In this document: one piece after another, positions 1-5,678 of the stretch
How positions within the stretch are numbered: the first letter of the stretch is position 1
Layout: every line of letters starts with the position of its first letter
From: Chloroflexota bacterium
Lineage (GTDB): Bacteria; Chloroflexota; Dehalococcoidia; E44-bin15
Assembly (NCBI GenBank): GCA_015222405.1
Contig: JADFVG010000127.1
Span: 1 to 13,529 of the forward strand
Direction: 5' to 3'
DNA length: 13,529 nt
Program-made: the position numbers and the translations under genes
The notes under the pieces: model-generated
Told to the model about the DNA's origin: nothing
Databases searched by the model: none
The model's input: the letters and a program-made list of their open reading frames with translations, nothing else

Positions 1-66
1 CTGACCCCGCTTAAGTTCCTGGAATGCTGGCAAGAATCTCAACGAGAGGAGGTGATGTGTCACTAA
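1..66 (+). CDS. 3' end of a possible IS transposase (partial)
   Basis: Frame 1 is open from the window edge to TAA at 64-66 and gives 21 residues, LTPLKFLECWQESQREEVMCH. The LTPxxFLxxW pattern resembles the extreme C-terminus of DDE/integrase-core transposases of the IS3/IS481 kind, where a 'GxLTPxEFL' segment follows the catalytic domain. That is recall of a family pattern on a very short fragment, so the assignment is weak. The purine-rich stretch at 47-56 looks like a strong Shine-Dalgarno sequence, but it is explained by the codons for Glu-Glu-Val-Met. A hairpin follows directly and the tRNA-Pro promoter begins 22 bp after the stop. The gene is cut by the window edge and could equally be the tail of an unrelated protein. 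Confidence 0.35.
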   Translation: MTPLKFLECWQESQREEVMCH

Positions 67-83
67 TGTACTGGACGAGTACA
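67..83. repeat. 6-bp inverted repeat after the partial ORF
   Basis: TGTACT (67-72) and AGTACA (78-83) are perfect inverted arms around GGACG. The element starts at the base after the stop codon of the upstream partial ORF and ends 5 bp before the -35 box of the tRNA promoter. It has no T-run, so it is not a good intrinsic terminator. It could be part of an IS end or a chance hairpin. Confidence 0.4.
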
Positions 84-88
84 GCTTC

Positions 89-117
89 TTGCTAACCTTG
101 CTATCCAGGGGTATAAT
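89..117 (+). promoter_or_regulatory. sigma70-type promoter of tRNA-Pro
   Basis: TTGCTA (89-94) and a consensus TATAAT (112-117) are separated by exactly 17 bp. The predicted start, about 7 bp after the -10 box, falls at about 124-125, one or two bases before the mature 5' end of the tRNA at 126. The primary transcript would therefore carry almost no 5' leader for RNase P to remove. Confidence 0.8.
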
Positions 118-125
118 GGCTGCTG

Positions 126-204
<79 letters not shown>

Positions 205-234
205 CGTTCTAAAGGCAATCTTGGTTGATTTGCC

Positions 235-252
235 AAAAGGTATCGACACCTT
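235..252 (-). terminator. probable intrinsic terminator of mazG
   Basis: On the minus strand, AAGGTG and TACCTT can form a 6-bp RNA stem (one G-U pair) closing a TCGA loop at 252-237, and it runs into TTTT (238-235). It begins 10 bp after the mazG stop. The stem is short and the T-run brief. On the plus strand the closing pair becomes an A-C mismatch, so it works better for mazG than for the tRNA. Confidence 0.4.
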
Positions 253-262
253 CTTACCTCGT

Positions 263-1045
263 CTATTGCTCTATACTCCGTTTCGCCTCCTCCCATAGGG
301 CGTCCTGCTCCTCAAGCGGCAGGCTCTCCAGGGCGATGCCCCGCTCCCGGCAGACCTGCTCCATATATGAGAAGCGACGGTAGAACCGCTCGTTTGCCCG
401 CCGCAGCGACCCCTCAAGGTCGATATCAAGCTTGCGAGCGATGTTAGCCAGGGTGAAAAGCAGGTCGCCAAACTCCCGCACCCGCTGCTGGTGCTCGGTT
501 GCCGCTTTAAGCTCTGCCACCTCCTCAGCTAGCTTCTCGATAACGCCGTCCACATCCTTCCAATCAAAGCCCACCCGGGCAGCGCGACGCTGAATTGCCT
601 GAGAATAGGCCAGGGAGGGCGTCTCTTTGGGCACACCTTCAAGGATGGATTCGCCTCCCTTGCCCTCCTGTCGCTTTAATGCCTCCCAGTTGACGATCAC
701 CTGCTGTGCATTCTCTGCCTTGGCATCGCCGAAGACGTGGGGATGACGGCGGATGAGTTTTTCATTAATCTGGCGCACCACATCGCTTAGCTCGAAATCC
801 TTGTCCTCGCTGGCTATCTGCGCCTGAAGCACGATCTGCATCAGCAGGTCGCCCAGCTCCTCGCACAGCTTCCCCATGTCCTGTTCATCAATAGCTTCCA
901 ATACCTCATATGCCTCTTCTATCAAGTCGCCCTTGATAGAAATATGGGTTTGCTCTCTATCCCAGGGGCAACCCTGAGGGCTGCGCAGCTTGGCGATGAT
1001 CTCTACCAGGGCAGCAAAGCTGTTTAGGTTTGCTTCGATATCCAA
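263..1045 (-). CDS. mazG: MazG nucleoside triphosphate pyrophosphohydrolase
   Basis: MazG hydrolyses (d)NTPs to the monophosphate and pyrophosphate, cleansing the nucleotide pool and, in E. coli, influencing stress signalling. The 260-residue product is the full two-domain form. A leading SPQGCPWDREQTH segment (22-34) precedes the first EExxE...EExxD metal site, EEAYE (43-47) with EELGD (62-66). The linker HPHVFGD follows at 101-107. The C-terminal domain repeats the site as EEVAE (174-178) with EFGD (191-194). The start is TTG at 1045-1043, after GAGGG on the minus strand. An in-frame TAA six codons upstream (1063-1061) and the lack of an early ATG leave TTG as the only credible start. The gene is transcribed alone, diverges from the DUF1461 gene and converges on tRNA-Pro. 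Family assignment is secure; which NTP it prefers cannot be read from sequence. Confidence 0.95.
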   Translation of the reverse strand: MDIEANLNSFAALVEIIAKLRSPQGCPWDREQTHISIKGDLIEEAYEVLEAIDEQDMGKLCEELGDLLMQIVLQAQIASEDKDFELSDVVRQINEKLIRRHPHVFGDAKAENAQQVIVNWEALKRQEGKGGESILEGVPKETPSLAYSQAIQRRAARVGFDWKDVDGVIEKLAEEVAELKAATEHQQRVREFGDLLFTLANIARKLDIDLEGSLRRANERFYRRFSYMEQVCRERGIALESLPLEEQDALWEEAKRSIEQ

Positions 1046-1078
1046 CTTGTGTCCCTCGCCTTAAATCGCTATTCTATG

Positions 1079-1108
1079 ATTATACAGGCAAAGCTTTCGG
1101 ATTGACAA
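1079..1108 (-). promoter_or_regulatory. sigma70-type promoter of mazG
   Basis: On the minus strand, TTGTCA (1108-1103) lies 18 bp before a consensus TATAAT (1084-1079). The start should fall near 1072, giving a leader of about 27 nt that contains the GAGGG ribosome site. The -35 box overlaps the plus-strand TTGACA at 1102-1107. Confidence 0.7.
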
Positions 1109-1131
1109 GCTAAGCTGTGCTTAGCTGCTAT
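1102..1131 (+). promoter_or_regulatory. possible promoter of the DUF1461 gene
   Basis: A consensus -35 box, TTGACA (1102-1107), is followed after 18 bp by TGCTAT (1126-1131), which is only a 3/6 match to the -10 consensus. Transcription from it would start near 1138, about five bases before the ATG at 1143. That would fit the absence of a ribosome site there. The weak -10 makes this tentative. Confidence 0.4.
1108..1126. promoter_or_regulatory. perfect 8-bp inverted repeat in the shared divergent promoter region
   Basis: AGCTAAGC (1108-1115) and GCTTAGCT (1119-1126) are perfect inverted arms around TGT. The repeat abuts the mazG -35 box and fills the spacer of the putative plus-strand promoter. 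This is the position and symmetry expected of a dimeric repressor's operator. No T-run follows on either strand, so it is not a terminator. No regulator gene is nearby, and the protein that might bind is unknown. Confidence 0.5.
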
Positions 1132-1142
1132 TTGATGCCGAT

Positions 1143-1868
1143 ATGACCAGAATGAGGAAGTCTCTGAGAATCCTTGTCCTCTGTGCTGCAGGGCTCTTCG
1201 TCCTATGCCTGCCCCTTTTTCTCATTACTGGCAACCTGCGTGGGGCGGTAAATACAGCGCGGCTTTACCAGTATGGATTCGATAAATACGATGTCAGCGA
1301 GGAGACGGGCATCGGGGATGCAGAACTGCGAAGGGCGGCTGGGGAGTTGAGAGGTTATTTCAACTCAGGAGAGGAATTTCTTCAGGTCACAGTCGTGACT
1401 GAGGAAGGCGAGGAGCTTGAGCTCTTCACCGACAGGGAAGTGTTCCATCTGAAGGAGGTCAAGGATGTAGTCAAGCTCTGCTATCACCTACTATGGGGCA
1501 GCTTTGGCTTTCTGGCTGCATTTATAATTGGGGGCTTCATCTGGCAGAGGAGGCGTTTTACGCTGCCGCTGGCAAAGCTGGCATTTCTTGGCGGTGCCCT
1601 GACCATCGCCTTGCTTATCATTCTCGGCATAACCGCAATGGTCAATTTCGACTGGCTTTTCGACCAGTTTCACTACCTTTTTTTCACTGGCGAAACGTGG
1701 AGGCTGAGCTCCACGGATTACCTGCTCAGGATGTTCCCCGAAGGCTTTTTCAATGACGCCACGCTTTTCGTTGCCGGAGTAATCATTGTCGAAGCGGTGG
1801 TGATCGGAGGCATTGGGTTTGGCTTCGTGCTGATCAAGAGGAAAAAGGGGAAAGCCGTCTCCACCTAG
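1143..1868 (+). CDS. DUF1461 / TIGR01906-type integral membrane protein
   Basis: The function is unknown. The 241-residue product has four clear hydrophobic segments: about 9-29 (signal anchor or first helix), 117-134, 143-167 and 206-231. The charged 31-110 region lies between the first and second helices, probably outside the cytoplasm. A basic tail (KRKKGK, 232-237) marks a cytoplasmic C-terminus. The segment after helix 3 is rich in aromatics (NFDWLFDQFHYLFF, 168-181), followed by W186 and FPEGFFNDA (198-206). That pattern, F-x-FH-x-x-FF...W...FP-x-x-F, is what I recall for the DUF1461 family. ATG 1143 is the first start in frame, and ATG 1152 is an alternative. Neither has an evident ribosome site. 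The stop overlaps the fmdB stop tail to tail. Confidence 0.75.
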   Translation: MTRMRKSLRILVLCAAGLFVLCLPLFLITGNLRGAVNTARLYQYGFDKYDVSEETGIGDAELRRAAGELRGYFNSGEEFLQVTVVTEEGEELELFTDREVFHLKEVKDVVKLCYHLLWGSFGFLAAFIIGGFIWQRRRFTLPLAKLAFLGGALTIALLIILGITAMVNFDWLFDQFHYLFFTGETWRLSSTDYLLRMFPEGFFNDATLFVAGVIIVEAVVIGGIGFGFVLIKRKKGKAVST

Positions 1869-2098
1869 GCTAGGTTGCAGGTGGAGCAACTGGTGGCGGA
1901 GCAAGTGCTGCAAATGTCGCTGCCTATCGAGCTGAATTCGCCCTCAGCGCTCTTGGAAAAGGCGGTAAAGGAAGAAAGCAGCTTCTTGGCCGTGACGTGA
2001 CAGCTGGGGCAGAGAGCCGCTTCGTCAGCTTGACTGAAAGAACGCCGCAATTCGAATTTCTGGTTACAGTTGGGGCAGGAATATTCGTAGATAGGCAT
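1865..2098 (-). CDS. FmdB-family zinc-ribbon protein
   Basis: This small 77-residue protein carries the FmdB/CxxC_CxxC_SSSS regulatory-type fold. It opens MPIYEYSCPNC and has two CxxC knuckles, C8/C11 and C30/C33, about 20 residues apart, which would bind one zinc. Family members are often called putative regulators, but no target is established. The C-terminus has four more cysteines in two CSTC units (63-66 and 71-74), a Cys/Ser-rich tail seen in many relatives and possibly a second metal site. ATG 2098-2096 matches the usual MPxYEYxC start. No Shine-Dalgarno sequence is visible, and a good promoter ends only 9 bp upstream, so the mRNA may be nearly leaderless. It lies 34 bp after the amidohydrolase gene on the same strand. 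Confidence 0.85.
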   Translation of the reverse strand: MPIYEYSCPNCNQKFELRRSFSQADEAALCPSCHVTAKKLLSSFTAFSKSAEGEFSSIGSDICSTCSATSCSTCNLA

Positions 2099-2107
2099 TA
2101 CACTTAC

Positions 2108-2136
2108 ATTCTAGCCTATAGGGCGAAAAGAGTCAA
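2108..2136 (-). promoter_or_regulatory. sigma70-type promoter of fmdB (near-leaderless)
   Basis: On the minus strand, TTGACT (2136-2131) and TAGAAT (2113-2108) are separated by exactly 17 bp. The -35 box covers the amidohydrolase stop codon (2135-2133). Only 9 bp separate the -10 box from the ATG, so transcription would begin one to three bases before the start codon. Confidence 0.65.
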
Positions 2137-3668
2137 TGCTGCCACACGATCCTGCCATCGACAATGGTCATTTCCACTCTGATCTCCTTTATCTCCTCGT
2201 GCGGCACCTCAGTGGGGTCAGCGCTCAAGAGGGCTAGGTCAGCTAACTTGCCCACGGCAATGGACCCTTTGGCTTCCTCATCGAAGCAGGCATAGGCGGC
2301 GGCCTGGGTGTACATCTTCAACGCCTCAAAGGGCGAGACCCGTTCCTCAATAACAAGCTCATCGCCGCTCTCTGCTTTTCTGGTGACTGCGGCGTAGATG
2401 CCAATGAGCGGATTGTTGGGCACCACCGGGCTATCGGAGCCGGCGGCTGGCATTAAGCCCATTCTTAGAAAAGAGCCGATGCGGTAAAGCCACGGAAGCT
2501 GCTCTTGGGTAACCGTTGCCAGATACCTTTCGCCGCTGTAGTAGATAAATGCCGGCTGGGTGACCACTATGACCTGGGCATCTCTTAGCTGCTCAAGAAG
2601 GGGTGGTGGGCAGACCGAGCAATGCTCTATTCGGTGGCGATGGCCTCTCCTTGGGGTTCGAGCCAAAACATGCGCCACAGCCCGGGCTGCAGCCCCCACA
2701 GCGCTCTCTTCGATGGCATGGATAGCAACCTGAAATCCGGCCTGATGTGCCTGAAGCACCTGTTCCTCCAGCTCTTCTGGGCTGGGATGAAGCCTGCCTG
2801 TGGTCTCATCGAGAACTATTTTAGCCGCACCGAGGCGCATCCTATCATTGCCATAACGAGGGGGTAGGCCGCTGGCAGCGATGGCATCGGCCCCCATCAT
2901 CAGCGATATCCTGGGCACCAAATTTCCACTTTCCTTGAGCTTGTGGAAGGTTTGCCACTCCTTGAGCCCGTTATGCACCGTGGCATCCTGAAGGGAGGTG
3001 ATGCCCAGGGAGAGGTAGTTTTCATTGGCAAGCCTGATCCCTTTTTCCAACTCTGCCTCAGATAAGGGAGGTATCACCTTATCGATGTAAGACTCCATTT
3101 CGAACAAAATCCCATTGGGCTCTCCGCTTTCGAGGTCTCTATCGATAAGCCCCCCTGGTGGCTCAGGCGATTCTGCGGAAATGCCGGCCAGAGAAAGCGC
3201 CAGGCTATTGAGCACAGAGGCATGGCCTGAGCGGTGCGTCAGCTTTATCGGGTGATGGGGTGCTGCCTGATCCAGGTCCCAGCGGGTGGGATGGCGCTTC
3301 TCAGCGAGATAGAACTCATTATATCCCGTCGCCTTTATCCAGGAGCCGGGGGCAAGCTTTTGGGTTCGCTCTCGAATCCGAGCTTGAATATCGGTGATGG
3401 AACTCACTGATGAGGGGCTGCAATCGACGCTTAATAGGCTTGAGGCAAAAGCCAGGATGTGGCAGTGAGCATCGTTGAAACCGGGCACCAGGGTCTTCCC
3501 CTGGCAGTCGATTTTCCGCGTTTTTCGCCCTTCGAGGTCTTTTAGCTCATCGTTATCGCCAACCCATACTATCTTTCCCCCCTTGATGGCAACAAGCTGT
3601 GCCCTTGGCCTTTGCTCGTCCAGGGTCAGGACGTTGGCGTTATACAGGACTAGGTCTGCCTGTCTCAT
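2133..3668 (-). CDS. amidohydrolase family 3 (YtcJ-like) metal-dependent hydrolase
   Basis: This predicted cytosolic TIM-barrel hydrolase of the Amidohydrolase_3 group has 511 residues, a usual length. The N-terminal beta-sandwich part (ADLVLYNANVLTLD, 4-17) leads to VPGFNDAHCH (61-70) with metal ligands H68 and H70. Further candidates are K283 (the carboxylated-lysine position), H317 in IHAIE, H349 in HRIEHC and D412 in GSDSP. The C-terminal sandwich closes with KGSIAVGKLADLALL (467-481). The substrate cannot be predicted, because this family includes enzymes on N-acyl, carbamoyl and formamide bonds. The lysine segment reads KIVLDETTG (283-291), with DE where many relatives have DG, perhaps marking a subgroup. 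ATG 3668-3666 follows GGAGAGG on the minus strand. The first 29 bp overlap the end of mnmG, indicating translational coupling. Confidence 0.9.
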   Translation of the reverse strand: MRQADLVLYNANVLTLDEQRPRAQLVAIKGGKIVWVGDNDELKDLEGRKTRKIDCQGKTLVPGFNDAHCHILAFASSLLSVDCSPSSVSSITDIQARIRERTQKLAPGSWIKATGYNEFYLAEKRHPTRWDLDQAAPHHPIKLTHRSGHASVLNSLALSLAGISAESPEPPGGLIDRDLESGEPNGILFEMESYIDKVIPPLSEAELEKGIRLANENYLSLGITSLQDATVHNGLKEWQTFHKLKESGNLVPRISLMMGADAIAASGLPPRYGNDRMRLGAAKIVLDETTGRLHPSPEELEEQVLQAHQAGFQVAIHAIEESAVGAAARAVAHVLARTPRRGHRHRIEHCSVCPPPLLEQLRDAQVIVVTQPAFIYYSGERYLATVTQEQLPWLYRIGSFLRMGLMPAAGSDSPVVPNNPLIGIYAAVTRKAESGDELVIEERVSPFEALKMYTQAAAYACFDEEAKGSIAVGKLADLALLSADPTEVPHEEIKEIRVEMTIVDGRIVWQH

Positions 3669-5529
3669 GCCTTGCCCTCTCCAGATGGACCATCAGTATC
3701 GCCATGTCGGCAGGGGTAACACCATCGATGCGGGATGCCTGGCTCAGGGTTGCCGGCCGGAAAAGCTTCAGCTTATGGCGCGCCTCATAGCGCAGACCGG
3801 TAATAGCATCGTAATCGAACTCTTCGGGGATCTGCCGCTGCTCAAGTCTCGCCATCCGTGCCACCTCTGCCCTTTGCCTCTGGATATAGCCCTCGTATTT
3901 TGCCTCGATCTCAACCTGCTCCGCAGCTTCTGAATTCAGGCCAGGCGAACCAAGCCCCTGTGAAACCAGGGTTTGATAGCTCACCTCGGGGCGGCGCAGG
4001 AACTCCAGAGCGCTAACGCTACGCCCCGTTTCAGCGGAGGTGATATAGCTCTTTGACAGCCGCTCCAGCTCCTGGGCGATGGCATTGCGCTTTTTCTCCA
4101 CCGCTTCATAGCGCGCCCTGTCGATAAGTCCCATCTGGTAGCCAATGTGGGTGAGCCTGAGGTCGGCGTTATCCTGGCGCAGCAGGAGGCGATATTCCGC
4201 TCGCGAGGTGAGCAGCCGATAGGGTTCAGTTAGCTCTCTGGTTACCAGGTCGTCGATCATCACCCCGATGTAGCCCTGATCCCGCCGCACCAGAAGGGGA
4301 GGCTTCCCTTTAGCCCTGAGGGCTGCATTTATGCCGGCGATGATTCCCTGTCCTGCTGCCTCCTCATATCCTGTGGTGCCGTTGATCTGCCCGGCAAAAA
4401 AGAGCCCGGGGATGAGCTTTGTCGCTAGTGTGGCCGATATCTGGCTCGGGGGCATGTAGTCGTATTCAATGGCATAGCCCACCCGGATCATCTCCACCTT
4501 CTCCAGGGCGGGAATGGAGCGCAGCATCTGAAGCTGTACGTCCTCGGGGAGGCTGGTATTGGCCCCCTGGACGTAGACCTCATTGGTCTCCCAGCCCTCG
4601 GGCTCAAGGAAAAGGGGGTGGGAGTCCTTGTGAGCAAAGCGAACGATCTTGTCCTCTATAGAGGGGCAATACCTGGGGCCGACCCCGTGAATGAGGCCGG
4701 TGAACAGAGGGGCCCGATCCAGGTTAGAGCGAATTATGTCATGGGTCTTTTCATTGGTGTAAACCAGATAGCAGGGGAGCTGAGGTCGCCACGGGGAAGG
4801 GGTCAGGGGGTAGATGGGATTCGGGTCGGCGAATTTGGAGTCCCGCCCCCGCTCCGTCCAGAAGCTGAAGTAGAGCGGGACCTCGCTGCCTGGTTGGATG
4901 GTCGTCTTTTCAAAATCGATGGTTCGAGCATCGATGCGCGGTGGCGTCCCCGTTTTCAATCGTCCCAGGGTAAAACCGAGGCGGCGCAGGCTCTCCGACA
5001 GCTTTTCTGCGGCAAATTCTCCCGCCCGCCCTGCGGAATAGCTCTTATCGCCGATGATGATCCGAGCGGTGAGGGAAGTGCCGGCAGTGAGGACGATGTT
5101 TTTCCCTTCATATACCCAGCCGATGTTGGTCTTAGCCCATAGAAGGCCATCCTCGACCCCGATCTCCTCAACCAGTGCCTGCTTTACATCCAGGTTCTGC
5201 TGCTGCTCCAGGGTATGCTTCATAGATAGGCTGTAGAGCTTTTTGTCCGCTTGAGCCCTGAGCGCCTGAACCGCAGGTCCCTTCCCTGTGTTCAACATTC
5301 GGATCTGGATCAAGGTTCGGTCGATGTTTCGAGCCATTTCGCCGCCGAGGGCATCGATCTCCCGCACCAGATGGCCCTTGGCCGGCCCCCCGATGGAGGG
5401 ATTGCAAGGCATAAGGGCCACGTTATCCAGATTCATGGTGAGAAGCAATGTTTTTGAGCCCATTCTGGCTGCTGCCAGAGCGGCCTCGCACCCGGCATGC
5501 CCGGCTCCGATAACAATAACCTCGTACAT
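3640..5529 (-). CDS. mnmG: tRNA uridine-5-carboxymethylaminomethyl modification enzyme MnmG (GidA)
   Basis: With MnmE, MnmG installs the cmnm5 group on wobble U34 of several tRNAs, using FAD, NADH and methylene-tetrahydrofolate. The 629-residue product is typical in length. It shows the FAD dinucleotide motif GAGHAG (8-13), the first MnmG signature CNPSIGGPAKG (42-52), the second signature GPRYCPSIEDK (284-294), GYAIEYDY (351-358), FFAGQINGTTGYEEAAGQG (377-395) and TSRAEYRLLLRQDNAD (441-456). C42 and C288 match the two E. coli catalytic cysteines. ATG 5529-5527 is preceded by AAGGG. ATG 5556-5554, nine codons upstream, also has a fair ribosome site, but it sits inside the predicted -10 box, so I prefer the shorter form. 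mnmE is not in this window. The gene leads the mnmG-amidohydrolase(-fmdB) group and diverges from glnA. Confidence 0.97.
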   Translation of the reverse strand: MYEVIVIGAGHAGCEAALAAARMGSKTLLLTMNLDNVALMPCNPSIGGPAKGHLVREIDALGGEMARNIDRTLIQIRMLNTGKGPAVQALRAQADKKLYSLSMKHTLEQQQNLDVKQALVEEIGVEDGLLWAKTNIGWVYEGKNIVLTAGTSLTARIIIGDKSYSAGRAGEFAAEKLSESLRRLGFTLGRLKTGTPPRIDARTIDFEKTTIQPGSEVPLYFSFWTERGRDSKFADPNPIYPLTPSPWRPQLPCYLVYTNEKTHDIIRSNLDRAPLFTGLIHGVGPRYCPSIEDKIVRFAHKDSHPLFLEPEGWETNEVYVQGANTSLPEDVQLQMLRSIPALEKVEMIRVGYAIEYDYMPPSQISATLATKLIPGLFFAGQINGTTGYEEAAGQGIIAGINAALRAKGKPPLLVRRDQGYIGVMIDDLVTRELTEPYRLLTSRAEYRLLLRQDNADLRLTHIGYQMGLIDRARYEAVEKKRNAIAQELERLSKSYITSAETGRSVSALEFLRRPEVSYQTLVSQGLGSPGLNSEAAEQVEIEAKYEGYIQRQRAEVARMARLEQRQIPEEFDYDAITGLRYEARHKLKLFRPATLSQASRIDGVTPADMAILMVHLERARHETGRPSPV

Positions 5530-5554
5530 TTTTTCGCCCTTAGATGTCAATAAC

Positions 5555-5583
5555 ATTCTATCACCCTTGGCTTTGGCAGTCGA
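5555..5583 (-). promoter_or_regulatory. probable promoter of mnmG
   Basis: On the minus strand, TCGACT (5583-5578) and TAGAAT (5560-5555) are 17 bp apart, the same -10 and spacing as the fmdB promoter. The -10 overlaps the upstream candidate ATG (5556-5554). A transcript from here would start near 5548 and carry AAGGG before ATG 5529. Confidence 0.5.
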
Positions 5584-5590
5584 TGTTACT

Positions 5591-5602
5591 CTACCAAGGT
5601 AG
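5591..5602. repeat. inverted repeat in the mnmG-glnA divergent region
   Basis: CTACC (5591-5595) and GGTAG (5598-5602) are perfect inverted arms around AA. The site lies between the two divergent promoters, just upstream of the mnmG -35 box. It is a candidate operator but short enough to occur by chance. Confidence 0.35.
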
Positions 5603-5604
5603 CC

Positions 5605-5639
5605 ATTGAGGACGAAAAGAAGTTTAAAAATGCCTCAAT
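5605..5639. promoter_or_regulatory. spaced inverted repeat around the glnA -35 region
   Basis: ATTGAGG (5605-5611) and CCTCAAT (5633-5639) are perfect 7-bp inverted arms, 28 bp centre to centre, flanking the proposed glnA -35 box. It does not match the GlnR/TnrA or NtcA consensus as I know them. It could be paired half-sites for a nitrogen regulator or chance. Confidence 0.35.
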
Positions 5640-5651
5640 TTCTGCTATACT
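5623..5651 (+). promoter_or_regulatory. probable promoter of glnA-nadE
   Basis: TTTAAA (5623-5628, 4/6 to the -35 consensus) and TATACT (5646-5651, 5/6) are 17 bp apart. The start would fall near 5658, leaving about 20 nt before the GTG start, including the GGGGG ribosome site. Confidence 0.5.
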
Positions 5652-5678
5652 ACGTGAATAAATGGCTGGGGGTGCTGA

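Noticed and set aside
47..57. Strong Shine-Dalgarno-like AGGAGGTGAT followed by ATG
   Set aside because: The ATG opens only Met-Cys-His-stop, and the purine run is accounted for by in-frame codons of the partial upstream ORF.
4618..5142. 174-codon plus-strand open frame
   Set aside because: It is antisense to conserved mnmG sequence, with no motif and no ribosome site evidence.
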